64,000 nt of DNA from Nephrocerus scutellatus (Eukaryota; Arthropoda; Insecta; Diptera; Pipunculidae): the NCBI GenBank assembly GCA_947095585.1, contig OX352761.1:130416277-130480276 (forward strand), given 5' to 3'. Made by a program: the position numbers and the translations under genes. Within the stretch, counting starts at the first letter, position 1. Every line of letters begins with the position of its first letter. A model generated the notes under the pieces. It made no database searches. It was not told where the DNA came from and was given only the letters and a program-made list of their open reading frames with translations. This document shows, piece after piece, positions 34,190-45,172 of this stretch.

Positions 34190-34920
34190 ATCCGAAAATA
34201 TACGGATATCCTTAGCGGATATGACGTTTCTCTTCAGCCAAGACAAGGCTTCAAAGGACTTTCCGAGCAGGATCATCTTCGCTGATGCGAACTAGGTGTC
34301 GTGCCCACTGGAGCCTACCGAGCTTAATTCTCTTCACGATGTCGACATCGCGGTAACGCTTGTAGATCTCATCTTTATATAGTCTCCGGAATCGTCCTTC
34401 CTCACATACGGGGCCAACAGTTCTCCGTAAAACTTTTCTCTCGAACGCGGCTAAGAGGTCAGAATGCTTTTTGCTAAGCACCCAAGTCTCGGATCCATCT
34501 GTAAGTACTGGTATGACCTTTGTCTTACATCATCCAGCAGCTTGGATGTTATGGTTAAATTCTTGGATTTGTATGATCTGCAGTCGTTTAAGACACGCGT
34601 GCATAGACATCTCATCTTTGCCTCTCCCTAATTTCCTAACGCCCGCGTTGTGCTAAGGACAAACCCCATTAGCGTATAAAACTATAGTAGGCTTTTTTGG
34701 CTTTAAGCAACAAAGCACGTATTTCTGTTTCCATGCTGTTTTCGGCTGCTACAGTTGACCCGAGAGTGTTAAAGGATTGCAATACTTCAAATTCACGCTC
34801 CACTATTTGAACTGAGTGACCTTTGTTGGATCTTCTACACTGACTTTGTCAACTTGAATGAAGACTTTCCCACCAGAATCACCGCTACGTTCTCTAGCTC
34901 GTCTCATATCATCATAGACA
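34190..34920 (-). mobile_element. LINE ORF2 3' remnant, minus orientation
   Basis: Minus-strand reading at 34251-34481 gives V-C-E-E-G-R-F-R-R-L-Y-K-D-E and L-G-R-L-Q-W-A-R-H-L-V-R, the same segment as 17640-17780. A different element's 3' end (34560-34660, plus orientation) is inserted in or joined to it. Confidence 0.72.
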
Positions 34921-36190
34921 GCACCTCACTATAAGGTTCCATGGGATGGCAAGCAGCACCAGCGCTTAGCTTTGATCACATCCCCAATGTGATCACAGTG
35001 TATAGACCAGACAACGTTGTCATATCTGAACAGCGAACCTTCATGAACCACAATAAAACCAATTGGCAAGGTTTCGCTGATTTCGTCGATAAAAAATTAC
35101 ACCAGCTGCCTTATCCACTAACCGCTATATCTGGTGAGAATGCCTTCCGTGACATTGTAGTTCGTGACTACACCGACGACCCACATTACGGACAGTCTTA
35201 ATCACAGTCGCCCGAACTGGCGCACTGCTTTCGTGGCACTAGATTTGTCCAAGGCTTTCGACACGGTTGACCACTCTATTCTCTTACAGGACATACTGTG
35301 TTCCACTCTCCCCGACTCCACCAAGAGGTTCCTGTCAGCTTACATAAATGGCAGGAGTGCTTATGTGGAATTCAGAAATTTCTGCTCAAAGCATCGGAAA
35401 CTTAAGATGGGAGTGCCACAAGGATTGGTTCTCTCTCCTATCTTATTTAATCTCTATTGGCGTTAAATTAATCACTTACGCTGATGATTGCTGCCTCCGG
35501 TGCAGATGTAAGCGAGGTTACGCATAGGATAAATTCCTATCTGACAGAGCGTTATTTTGGAACATCAGCTCAGTTGGACCATACTAAGTATTTGATGCAA
35601 TATTTAAATATAGTTAATAATCTTCTACCCTTATAGTTATTTTGCCCATAGTGTTTATCCTTAATTTTAATAGGGCTGGGCAATCTGCTATCTGCAGTTT
35701 CATCATTGTTGATTCCTATTTTGTATACATATAGTGCTCCACATAAGATTCTTAGTTCTTATTTTTTGAGTTTTTTAATCTCTTTCGCCTTTTGGTGGTT
35801 AAAGTTTAGGAGTTTCTTTTAGTGTTTTAGATGTTTAACTGCTTACCAAATAGCCTAAGATGTGAGAGAGTAAAATCAGTTTTCTGGAAAAATTTTAAAC
35901 CTGGCTTTTTCTACAGTCACGTCACTATAGAGGATTTTTTCTTTCCTATGGTTTAACTAAATTATTTAGCTAAGGTTAATTTTAGTTCGTTTTTGCGTTT
36001 TATCTTAATTATTTGATTTGATTTACTTATTTGATTATTCCTGTTCAATTAACTTTTTTCTTTTTCTTATGTAAATACATATGCTATCTAACATTAGAAT
36101 GCACTCATCTTAATTTAGCAAAACTTAACTCAATTTTTATTTTATTTTATTCTATTAAGTTTTTAAGTGTGTATTAAATAAAAAAATCTA
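34920..36190 (+). mobile_element. Jockey-like LINE, reverse transcriptase and 3' UTR remnant
   Basis: First the end of an endonuclease-linker region (N-K-T-N-W-Q-G-F-A-D-F), then reverse transcriptase: A-L-D-L-S-K-A-F-D-T-V-D-H, G-V-P-Q-G-L-V-L-S-P-I-L-F-N-L-Y, and after a shift I-T-Y-A-D-D-C at about 35467-35490 with the catalytic Asp pair. The frame then breaks. About 550 bases of AT-rich 3' UTR end in an A-rich tail near 36190. Confidence 0.85.
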
Positions 36191-36700
36191 TCTATGAAAA
36201 AAAATTGAAAAGGTTTTTTATGCAACACGTCCCATTCACTGTCTCATCACTTGGTATACCTTTGGGCCGAAGAAGCATATACAGAATTTTTAGCTTCAGA
36301 GAAAAGTAGCATTAGGTGGTCAAACCGAACAACTTCCGTAGTGAAATAAAAATCTGGCATAGGCTGGATCCGATACGCTCCGCTCTAAACATAATGCACA
36401 TTGGTGCCACAATATGTGTTATAACTGGGCATGCAGCAAGCTGCATGGACGACGAGGAGCACGAGACCATTCTTTACCTTCTCTACACTTGCCCAGCTCT
36501 TTCTCTAAAACGTAGGCTCCATGTGGGAGCCTTCTTTTTCAATTACCTAAATGATTTGTAAAATACTGCCATTAGAAGTCTTCTACGCTTCATACGAAGC
36601 TCCAACTGGTTCAACGAGTAGGGTGAAAAATCTCCTCGATCAATCATTAGTCTAAGTGTATGGGCATCCTGCCGACAACACCCCAACCTAACCTAACCTA
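36190..36700 (+). mobile_element. LINE ORF2 C-terminal fragment
   Basis: Plus-strand reading from 36316 shows H-I-G-A-T, D-E-E-H-E-T-I-L-Y-L-L-Y-T-C-P-A-L and R-R-L-H-V-G-A, the C-terminal zinc-like end of some insect LINEs. It closes with caacctaacctaacctat near 36690. Confidence 0.65.
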
Positions 36701-37497
36701 TCTGTATCTTTGCTTTGAGAATTAGGGCTTTATGTTAAAAATGGTATACAATTTAATACAAAGAGCCGGTTTGAGAAAGTCCCTAAATCTCCAAAATAAA
36801 GGTATGTACCTTGGCTATGCAGCTATGTGTTTTAGAGCCGAGGTCCCATTTCCTGGGGTGTTTTCAACTTTCATTTTGAATTTGTGAATTTTTATCTTTT
36901 TTTTCTATGACTCCATTAACAAAATTTAAATATCGCTCATTTTAAAAGCGTTAAAAGTTGTTGAGAACAAACCTTGACGGAAGGACGAGATCAGTGGTCA
37001 GGTATAATCATCATCATATTTGGCTCTAAATTCGGTCCTGGGCTCCCGGGTCTAGTCTTAATAGGTAAGTTAAATCTTCAGTTGTTACAATTTTTGTTTC
37101 TTATGTAATAATATGTTATTAATCTGCCTGTCTTAATGTCTATTTGTTAATTGCAATATATGTGTATGTATAAGATGTTTTTAATAGAAATAAAATTGTT
37201 TATAAATTAACGCAAATTGTGTAAATTAATAAAATTAATATTTGGCGCGACAGACTGATGCTGTCCAAGGTTTAGTTTCTCGTGACCATTTGTGTTGTAC
37301 GTGTTATATTTTTACACACAAAGGACCTACATATTACGTAATTCCATATCTGAAAGCCGAAAAGAGAAAATAAAGTTGTTTTATTATGCCCGATGTTTTT
37401 TTTTGTTTCCTTTATTGTTTGCTTTCTGATAGATTTGAAATGACCATAGATAAATGACAGTAAAATTCTACAATTTTCCATCATCTTTTGTTTGTAG
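36700..37497. other. spacer with SINE copy
   Basis: Mostly AT-rich. A LINE-tail scrap occurs around 37020-37050. At 37228-37360 there is a second copy of the 3' half of the SINE (tttggcgcgacagact, then tctcgtgaccatttgtgttg). No exon other than the next acceptor. Confidence 0.5.
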
Positions 37498-37781
37498 ACA
37501 AATCGAAAATCTACGAATCTGCTGTAAAAAACAATAACCAAGGTAATTGCAGTGGCGACTTATCGGAAGGTGGTCCAGCAGATACTTTTACATTTCTACG
37601 AAGTCAACGAGGAAGACCGATCCTGTTTATTAATGGCTTCAAGTATCGCCGTGAACGTAGTTACCGAGCTGACTGCGATTATTGGAGATGTCTCCGAGTT
37701 GGATGCCGCGGTCGCATTGTAATGCGAAATGGTGTAATTGGGAAATCACATACACACTCCCACGAACAGCAGATTTACTAA
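37498..37781 (+). CDS. mod(mdg4): mod(mdg4) alternative 3' FLYWCH exon
   Basis: 93 residues from the acceptor catcttttgtttgtag. Acidic/Gly N-terminal third, then S-Q-R-G-R-P-I-L-F-I-N-G-F-K-Y-R-R-E, Y-W62-R-C64, C69 with R-G-R, H84-T-H86. Cys spacing is only four residues. This is the first member of the dense right-hand array. Confidence 0.88.
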
Positions 37782-38502
37782 TAAACACAGCTAACTAATA
37801 CTAAATGGCATTCCTTTCCTTTTTGTACTTCAACGTTAAGCAAACTTATATTTTAAGTGTTGTGCGGGGCGCTTAGTTGCCCCTATGCCTTGCTAAGTGC
37901 GATTTCTAATGATAACGTGACTAAAAAAATATTACAGGCACTCAGTGTCCGATGCCTTCAAAAATATGACATTTCGTGTTTTTTTTATATCCATTAGCTT
38001 CCGATTTTCTTATAAAAAATCTGGAAAACGTAATAAAGTTTTGTGGTCTTCTTGACTTAGGTCCCTTTTCGCGTTAACTTGGAATACCATACATCTGTAC
38101 AAAACCATCAATGGTTCTAGAGTTCTTAAGGAACGGACAGACATATGGAAAATGTGTATATAGGTTCAGATGACACAACCTTTATGAGGATAATATGTTT
38201 TTTTATATGAATTAGATTACAGGAATTGAAAAATTAAGGGTAAAGTAATTTTGAAATAGATACTCTGAATATAAAGAGGACCGGACAGTCATGTCAAAAT
38301 ATAAATGGTGGGTCAGCGGATGATTTCTTTTCAAAGAGAAATTAACAGATGACTCACCCTAATTGTTGGATATAACAAATGAAGTTACTCACACAAAAAG
38401 TGTAACAAGGTTAAATTAAAATTTAGGTATGTGTATGATTCTTGCTCGTTTGAAAATAAAAGACAACATCATAAAACCCAAATTTTCACGTCTGTAATTT
38501 AG

Positions 38503-38727
38503 GCATTGATTTTATATCCAGTCAACGAGGCAACCCCTTATCGTCTATGACAATTTATAGGGTTCATGGAGTAACGTTTTTTAAAATCCGGAATATCACC
38601 ATAGGTGGTATGTGTCAAAATAACTTTTGACAAATCTGTGGCAAAGATGCAATTAAAGAAAGTTATAAAGACCCTCTCAATATTAACCTTAAAATAAAAT
38701 CATGCATCGACAAAACCACATTTTAAC
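38503..38727 (+). pseudogene. dead copy of the next exon (38973)
   Basis: An acceptor (ctgtaatttag) and the codons I-D-F-I-S-S-Q-R-G-N-P are kept. A one-base loss after this shifts the frame. Further on, gatgcaattaaagaaag and ccctctcaatatta match the tail of the intact exon. The middle, with the W-x-C and HxH, has largely been deleted. Confidence 0.8.
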
Positions 38728-38972
38728 ATCTAATGTTATACTAGAGATCTGCAAGATGCATACAAAATCATACAAACCGACAGTAAAGTTAATTGAATAC
38801 TAAGTTACATTCCTTTCAATTTTGTATTTCAGCTTTAAGTAAATTTATATTTCATATAATAAATAAGCTTATTTACACAAAAATTTAATGCAGTTTTCTT
38901 GAATGTATGATCGTTGATCGTTGGAAACAATAACAAGAACATAACGCGCTAATTTTGCTGTTTCTTTTCTAG

Positions 38973-39382
38973 GAATTGAGTTCATCTACAGTCAACGAGG
39001 GCATCCTCTCATCGTCTATGATAAGTATCTGTATCGCAAAGATGGGGCAAGATACTGGCGTTGCGTACAATGTATAAAATACAAATGTAAATCCCGTCTA
39101 ATTTTTCATAAGAATGAGTTGGTTAAGGTTTTGGGAGCGCACACTCATGGGCAGGAAACAAAGAAAATCGATTGGGGGAGAAGAATATTTGATGCAATTA
39201 AAAACAATAATAATGACCCGCTCAATATTCAGTCGAAAGTAAAACTTTGGATACGGCAACCACATTTCAAGACCGACAACTTGAATGCTAAGGGAAATAC
39301 TGATGATGATGACGATGATGGTACTGATGATGATGATGGGGATGATGAAGCTATAATGAAGAAGAAAAGGTCCACCACATAA
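38973..39382 (+). CDS. mod(mdg4): mod(mdg4) alternative 3' FLYWCH exon with acidic tail
   Basis: 135 residues from the acceptor tttcttttctag. The finger opens at once: Y-S-Q-R-G-H-P-L-I-V-Y-D-K-Y, Y-W28-R-C30, then C33 and C38 with K-S-R, and H56-T-H58. The long tail has a poly-Asp run encoded by a gat-type microsatellite (39300-39350) and ends with basic K-K-K-R. The Asp run length is likely to vary between individuals. Confidence 0.87.
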
Positions 39383-39639
39383 TGAATAATAACGATTCAA
39401 TCAAATATATATGTAGATTATGAACTACTTAAATAACAAAACACTTATATTCGTTTTCTGATCGTTTCCTCATCTTAATTTAAAATTGAAACTTTTCAAA
39501 AACAATATTTGTGTTTTAGAGTATCGCGCCGTTTCATTTTTATTTTACTCTTTCAGTATATTCATTCCACTGTTGTTTAGCTAGAATACCAAATTTATTA
39601 AAATTTAGCCATGTGTATGATTTTTGCTCGTTTGAAACA

Positions 39640-40050
39640 GCGACATAAAACCCAATACATCTATATGCCTTTTATTGTACATGATAATTATCGTATAAGA
39701 ATGTCTAGAAAAATACTCGCGTAATTGCGTACGAAGTAAAAAAATTTAAATGAAAATCTCGTTAGACTTTTCAACCGAATGAGAGATTTAAAGTTTTAAA
39801 AGCGCACACTAATAGTCAGTAAACAAATAAAATCGAGTGGGGCGCATAGTATCTTTCAGTTATAAAGACCCTTGAAAAGGGTGCGAACCCCTTTATTATA
39901 AAAAAAAACTCGGCACTCAGCCACTAAATTTCAAGACCAACAACGAAGATAATAATAATGGTAATGATAACATCTACTATGCTCTATGATAATGAAGACA
40001 ATACCCAGGACAAACGCTCTGAAAATGAAGCTAACAAAAATCACTGAATA
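39640..40050 (+). pseudogene. second dead copy of the 38973 exon
   Basis: Fragments gtacatgataattatcg, agttttaaaagcgcacact, gtcagtaaacaaataaaatc and the tail (aagaccaacaacgaagataa) align in order with the intact exon, but the frame is broken by many small changes. Together with 38503-38727 it makes a three-copy set with one survivor. Confidence 0.7.
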
Positions 40051-40185
40051 AAATAAACAAACAAAACACTGAAACATATTCGTTTGGCCTATTTTTCTTC
40101 TTAATTGAAAATAAATTTTCAAAATCAATAACTATGTATTATGTTTAGAGTATCGCATCATTTCATTCTTCTTTTTTTCTTTCAG

Positions 40186-40499
40186 TTCATCCCACTGGTG
40201 TTTGGCTTGAAAACCAAAAACTGTGCTACATACTTAATCAGAAACAAGGATTCAATCTTATATTTGATGGCTACATGTATAAGAAGGAGGCAAGTTTTCG
40301 GTCGACAATAAATTGGATTTGTTCAAATGGAAATGGGAAACGCGTTTCGCAGAACAAGTGCACAGCACGATGCATCACCAGATGGGATGGAACTTTAAAG
40401 CTGGGAAAGAAACTACATAACCATCATAGAAAATTCGACAAATCAAATGTACCCGTAAACACTGTACCAGGTCCATTATATAATTATCAGCTATACTAA
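40186..40499 (+). CDS. mod(mdg4): mod(mdg4) alternative 3' FLYWCH exon, NWIC type
   Basis: 103 residues from the acceptor tttttttctttcag. Starts H-P-T-G-V-W-L-E, then G-F-N-L-I-F-D-G-Y-M-Y-K-K-E-A, N-W43-I-C45, C58-T-A-R-C62, H77-N-H79. Nearest relatives here are the minus-strand exons at 4971 and 4395, more than 35 kb away, sharing N-W-[VI]-C and the R-C-[VI]-T block. The Cys-Cys distance is 12 residues, longer than usual. Confidence 0.88.
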
Positions 40500-40691
40500 A
40501 TAAACTACAAACTAATAACAATTATTGGATAAAATACATGAGTGTTGTAATTCTAAATTTTCACTGGATATCTTTTATTGAGAGAAACTAAGACCAATTA
40601 GTTATCCTACATTTTATTGATTGTTCGTTGTAATAACAAATACATACTGATATATCCTAAGAACAACAATCATTCTCATTTTTCATTTCAG

Positions 40692-40921
40692 AAATTTACT
40701 TGTACAAGGAAAAACAATTCGAGTTTATTTTAATGAAAGGAATGAAATACAAAAAGGTCCGTTGCATGGCGTATCGCAGTTACTGGCATTGTCAGACATT
40801 TAATTGTCCCTCGTATCTCGTATTAAATGAACTGAAGGGCGGCATTATAATCATATGTAACAAACATTTAAGCTGTTGCACGGCAGCAGTAGAAAAAATA
40901 ATAAAGAAAAAAAAGAGATAA
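40692..40921 (+). CDS. mod(mdg4): mod(mdg4) alternative 3' FLYWCH exon with changed ligand pattern
   Basis: 75 residues from the acceptor tttcatttcag. Finger: F-I-L-M-K-G-M-K-Y-K-K, Y-W31-H-C33, C38, with only four residues between the Cys pair and P-S-Y in place of A-R. The usual HxH is absent; K-H58-L-S-C61-C62 stands there, so His and Cys may be the last two ligands. It ends in a basic run (I-K-K-K-K-R). The intact frame and good acceptor speak for a used exon. Confidence 0.75.
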
Positions 40922-41026
40922 CTGAAAAAGCCTTTATATTAAAATGAAAATATTGTTAAAACGTATAACGAAATGGAAAACTATATTTCATAAATGCACA
41001 TTTGTATTTCACTTCTGTTCTTCTAG

Positions 41027-41283
41027 TTCAAATTGGTCCAGAATCATTTATCATACAGACACCATCCTCATCAATATTCTTAAACGGTTATGAGTACCAA
41101 ATTGAAAAGAAACGAAAAACTCGAGTGTATCTCCGTTGTCCAAGATTTGCGACAAAGTGCAAAGCTCGTCTCTGTGCAGTTGTTAAGGAGGGGTCATTGA
41201 AAATTGTATCACAGAAGCCCATCAACGAACACAATCACCTGCCGTTGAAAAAACGTAGATTCATTAAAACCAATTTTATTTAA
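41027..41283 (+). CDS. mod(mdg4): mod(mdg4) alternative 3' FLYWCH exon, Trp replaced by Leu
   Basis: 84 residues from the acceptor cttctgttcttctag. Finger: S-S-S-I-F-L-N-G-Y-E-Y-Q-I-E-K, V-Y-L35-R-C37, C44 with K-A-R, H68-N-H70. The signature Trp is Leu, but all four zinc ligands are present. Basic tail K-K-R-R-F-I-K. The stop is only 47 bases before the next exon, leaving almost no room for a separate promoter. Confidence 0.85.
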
Positions 41284-41329
41284 AAAAAATCATTATACTA
41301 ATTAATAAAATTTATTTTTATACTCTTAG

Positions 41330-41574
41330 GTACTCGTCAAGTAATTAATACAAAACTGATACACAAGAAATACAGTTATTATAAACATTTTACACGACAA
41401 GAGAAAACCCATTGGCGTTGCACACGCTCAAATTTGTTAAAGTGTCCGTCGCGTGTAATCACCAGAGCTGATGCTGTGATAAAGGAACTTAATTTGCACA
41501 ATCATCCTTTACACGGAACTACCGTTGAAGCCAAAAAACCAGGACGAGCAAGTACCAGGACAAAGCGTTTATGA
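41330..41574 (+). CDS. mod(mdg4): mod(mdg4) alternative 3' FLYWCH exon (no internal start)
   Basis: 80 residues from the acceptor ttttatactcttag. Finger: L-I-H-K-K-Y-S-Y-Y-K-H, H-W28-R-C30, C38 with P-S-R, H56-N-H58. Basic tail with K-K-P-G-R-A, AT-hook-like but without the core. No ATG anywhere in the frame. Its acceptor is 46 bases after the previous exon's stop, so a single primary transcript covering both is likely. Confidence 0.87.
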
Positions 41575-41760
41575 ATATGAGTCAGATTCGAGATGGTATA
41601 AACAAGACTATTATTAGTACTACGGATAAATATAATTTCTAAAACTAATAAATTGTGTTGTGTTTTATTTTTGCTTATTAGAAATATACATTTAAAATTA
41701 ATTGGCCACCTCTCACCTATACTACTAATCATAAATTTTTTTTTCAATATGTACTTTCAG

Positions 41761-42065
41761 AATTCCTTGAAGAAAAACTCAAACTAGATTCACAGCAAAT
41801 AGACGTACAGTCAGCCAACCAAGGACCAATATATGTTGTCAGTAAGTACGGCACCAAGCAGCTGGTACTCAAGCAGCACACATTCAATCGTCATGTTAAT
41901 CGCGAAGATGTCACCTACTGGCGTTGCAGTCAATTTGCAGTGTTGCGTTGTCGAGCACGCATCAAAACTAAAGGGAACATACTCACCGTTCTCAATAGCG
42001 AGCACAATCATGAGGTTATAACTAAAACGCGCAAATATGGATCACTGAAAGCCAAAATAGTATAA
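41761..42065 (+). CDS. mod(mdg4): mod(mdg4) alternative 3' FLYWCH exon (no early start)
   Basis: 100 residues from the acceptor atgtactttcag. A 20-residue acidic/Gln start, then V-V-S-K-Y-G-T-K-Q-L-V-L-K, Y-W53-R-C55, C63 with R-A-R, H81-N-H83, and a basic tail. Open frames on the other strand and in another frame across the same bases are shadows. An aataaa lies near 42255. Confidence 0.88.
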
Positions 42066-42420
42066 CCAACAATAATTAGTTTAGACTAATTGATTAAAAT
42101 ATTTACTTCTTCTTTAATTTTGAACACGGAATTGGGCAAGTAATTTTTGTTTGTTACTTATATGTACAACGCGAACGAAATTATTATATTATAAAAATAT
42201 AATACAAACCTAACTTTATTATTAGCATAGAAGATAACAGACTTTAAAGTTTCAATAAAATTTCAAACGTAATAAACGAAAACGACTGCTGTTTTATTCA
42301 CAATTTGTATGCTTCGCAATTGTTCTTTAGTTGTTAACTAATTATAATAATTATTAATTAATATTTCTATTATATTTCTAACTTTTTGATTTCATATTTG
42401 GCTATTTTCCTTTATTGTAG

Positions 42421-42644
42421 ATTCAAACAATTACTTCTCATATATAACTGGATTCCGGGGTAGTCGAAAATTGAAAGTTGGCGAATACAGTTTTACCCGC
42501 AACAAATCAACCGGTTGTAAAACCTACTGGTCATGTGCTCGTGCCGGTATCCATAAGTGTAAGGCGCGTGTGGTGACAATTGACGAGGAGTGTCGACACG
42601 ATGTTGTGGTCAAATGTGGATTCCACAATCATCCGCCATTCTAG
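42421..42644 (+). CDS. mod(mdg4): mod(mdg4) alternative 3' FLYWCH exon
   Basis: 73 residues from the acceptor cctttattgtag. Finger: T-G-F-R-G-S-R-K-L-K-V-G-E-Y-S-F-T-R-N, Y-W36-S-C38, C46 with K-A-R, H68-N-H70, then P-P-F and stop. Very like the fingers at 43937 and 44698 in its T-Y-W-x-C-A...C-K-A-R-V-V-T block, but it has no intron there, which shows an intron gain or loss in this subgroup. aataaa near 42695. Confidence 0.88.
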
Positions 42645-43019
42645 AAATATAGAAAGCGTTATGTGCTATAATATTTATATATAAAAGAAAGTTTATAATA
42701 AACATTATGTGCAAATATGAAACTGGAAAAAATTCTAAAATTAATTAAGAAAGGACGATACGCAAATTTAACACAAACTGTAAACATTTTATTCTTTCTT
42801 CTATTTATATTCTTCACACTCATTCTCCGAGTGGTGGTAGTGCGCTAAACTGCATTTATGCTATTTTTGATAAATAAATATCAAACAATTCTTTATAACA
42901 AAAGTAGTATTGAGGCTTATAAGTTTACTTTGAAAATGTGTGGTACTGCGAAAATGTTATTTCTAAGCACTAATTAACATTTCTTTGAATTCTCTTTTTG
43001 TGTTTATCCTCTATCCTTC

Positions 43020-43420
43020 CAGATTCAGTCGTTATATAATTCTAGAGAATGAATTGAATTGAATGAACACTGAGCACCGTGATCGTACACTGCTGGTGAG
43101 TACTCGTTATGGTTATTATTATGTGCAAGCCATTGAAATGTATATTCTGGGCTGGAGCATTATCCATTAATAAAATCTGAGCTGTATAAATGTGGCCGTA
43201 CCATAGTAGCGACTACTTGGAAATTTATCTCCAAAAGCTTCAATTTGTGCAAGGTATTAAAACGTATTAGGAAGGCAAGGAAGGTAGGTTTTACATTTTC
43301 ATAATTGTATAATGTAATAATTTATTTAGTTTATTTCAGCGTTTTTGTTTGATATGCTTTGCAGGTCTTGTTAGCGATGTTACCAATGGCGATCAGATCA
43401 GTCAGTACTGGTGTGTTACA
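43020..43420 (+). pseudogene. dead copy of the intron-containing FLYWCH unit
   Basis: A pyrimidine-AG acceptor (ctatccttccag) leads into a frame stopped after five codons. Further on, aaacgtattaggaaggcaaggaaggtaggtt corresponds to the end of exon a and the donor of the unit at 43937, and ctttgcag then tgttaccaatggc corresponds to its exon b start. The intron is thus retained in the dead copy. Confidence 0.72.
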
Positions 43421-43936
43421 CATACATTAATAAAATAATAATATATAAAGATAATAATTAGAAATACAACTTAAATGAACTACTTTAGAGTTACTTTTTG
43501 TTTTTGCAATACAAATTTGCCAAACGAAGAATAGAAAATGGCTTCGATCCGTATCCAGAATTTTAGAATAACACAAAATAGCTTTTTCAAGGTCCCAACT
43601 CTCGCGAATTTAAAAGTTACAGAGTAATAAGTGTCATGAGAAAGCGTCTCAAAATAAACTCGTCAAATTAGGCGCTAGACTGCTTAATTTTATCACCATC
43701 AAATATAACACTAATTTTTTCTTTAAGCAAACATAATTAGGAAACTTATGGAATGATAGTAATTAGGACATATGTATACACATATTTTGTTTTAATTTAC
43801 TCATCCTGCAGTTTTTGAGGTTGGTTGTGCTATGTACTATATACAATCTTGCGTATAGTGTTGCTGTCTATTCCTTAAAACAAAAAACTAATTCACATTT
43901 CTTTGACTTCTTGCTGTTCTTCTTTTATCTTTCTAG
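43421..43936. repeat. spacer sharing segments with 45.65-46.0 kb
   Basis: Two stretches, tgccaaacgaagaatagaaa (about 43517) and tatatacaatcttg followed by gtagtgttg-like text (about 43845), recur in the same order before the exon at 46011 (45690 and 45935). The spacer was therefore duplicated along with an exon. Confidence 0.65.
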
Positions 43937-44319
43937 ATGGCAACTTCAATCCCTATGTCGTCGATGGCAATATAATCAAAGAGAATCAAGTGACTTTTAC
44001 ACAGGGACAAAGGGGCTGTACATTGCTCGTGCAATATGGTTACAATTATGTGCGAAATCGTCGTAGTGGCTATAAAACGTATTGGATTTGTGCAAAGAAG
44101 GTAGGTTTCCTATAATTGTATATTTATGTATTTATGTACACATTTATTTAGTTCATTATTTTGTCTGTGTTGTTATGCTTTTTATTGCAGGGCAGCACCA
44201 AATGCAAAGCGCGTGTTGTTACCAATATTATTAATGGCGTACAGCAGGTTGTTCTGGAATCTTATTATCACAATCATCCAATCGCTGTAAAGCGCAAAAA
44301 GCGTTGTACAGCTAAATAA
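43937..44319 (+). CDS. mod(mdg4): mod(mdg4) alternative 3' FLYWCH exon pair with internal intron
   Basis: Exons 43937-44100 and 44191-44319, intron of 90 bases (gtaggt...ttattgcag), phase 0. Joined, 96 residues: T-Q-G-Q-R-G-C-T-L-L-V-Q-Y-G-Y-N-Y-V, Y-W49-I-C51 in the first exon; C59 with K-A-R and H81-N-H83 in the second; basic tail K-R-K-K-R. The intron lies between the two Cys ligands, so skipping exon b would destroy the finger. Confidence 0.87.
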
Positions 44320-44697
44320 AAAAAAACCCGAGTCGACTTCAGTAGCAGGTAGTGGTGAGGTACAAGGATTACCAAAAATTTACTTTTACTATAAAACATA
44401 ATTTACAGCAGCAGAAAATAAAATAAAACAATTTTTTTTAATTTATTTTGTAAATAAATATAAATAAAGAAATGAATATAGGCTTAAGGTTTTTAGTTTA
44501 TTAGGTTATAGGAGTAAATACAGAAAAGTATCAAAAATTATAATAAAAATTTTAATTCTCTTTTTCCAACGGTCATTATAAAAACACGTTTCTATATTCT
44601 CTGTATTAGATAGAGTTGTAAATTTCATATCATTAAAGCATAATGTAAATAGGGGTTGAGAAGGAAAACAATAATTTATACATTTTTTTTTTTGTAG

Positions 44698-45047
44698 AAA
44701 TTGCCACATTCACAATGGGCCAAAGGGGATGTACGTTGCTCGTGTACCAGGAGTACACATATGTGAAGAATCGACAATCAAAGCTTCGAACCTACTGGAT
44801 TTGTGCGAAAAAGGTATTTCTGGCTATAATATTGTTGCCAATTTAAATGATTTTCGAAATATTCTTTTTATAGGACAGCACAATGTGTCGCGCTCGCGTT
44901 GTAACATCGAAGGATAAATACGGAACTGAACGAATACTTCAGTCCAGCTCCGATCATTGTCACGAACGAACGGAACGAAGAACGGAATATTCGCTCAGAA
45001 CATGTGATATAAGACTTTTTAATAAAACGGGAAAATTCCAAAACTAA
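44698..45047 (+). CDS. mod(mdg4): mod(mdg4) alternative 3' FLYWCH exon pair with internal intron
   Basis: Exons 44698-44813 and 44874-45047, intron of 60 bases, phase 0, at the same place as in the preceding unit (A-K-K before it, then S-T-x-C). Joined, 95 residues: M-G-Q-R-G-C-T-L-L-V-Y, Y-W33-I-C35, C43 with R-A-R, and H66-C-H68, where a Cys sits between the two His. Long Arg/Glu-rich tail. Sister copy of the 43937 unit. Confidence 0.86.
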
Positions 45048-45172
45048 AAAATACATAGTGTCATTTCAATAATTCTTTACTATTTTTCACTTCACATGCA
45101 CTTTTATTATTATTAGGTATGGAAAAAATTGTTAATCATATGTTGCTTACAATTTTTTTTTATTGTTTTTAG

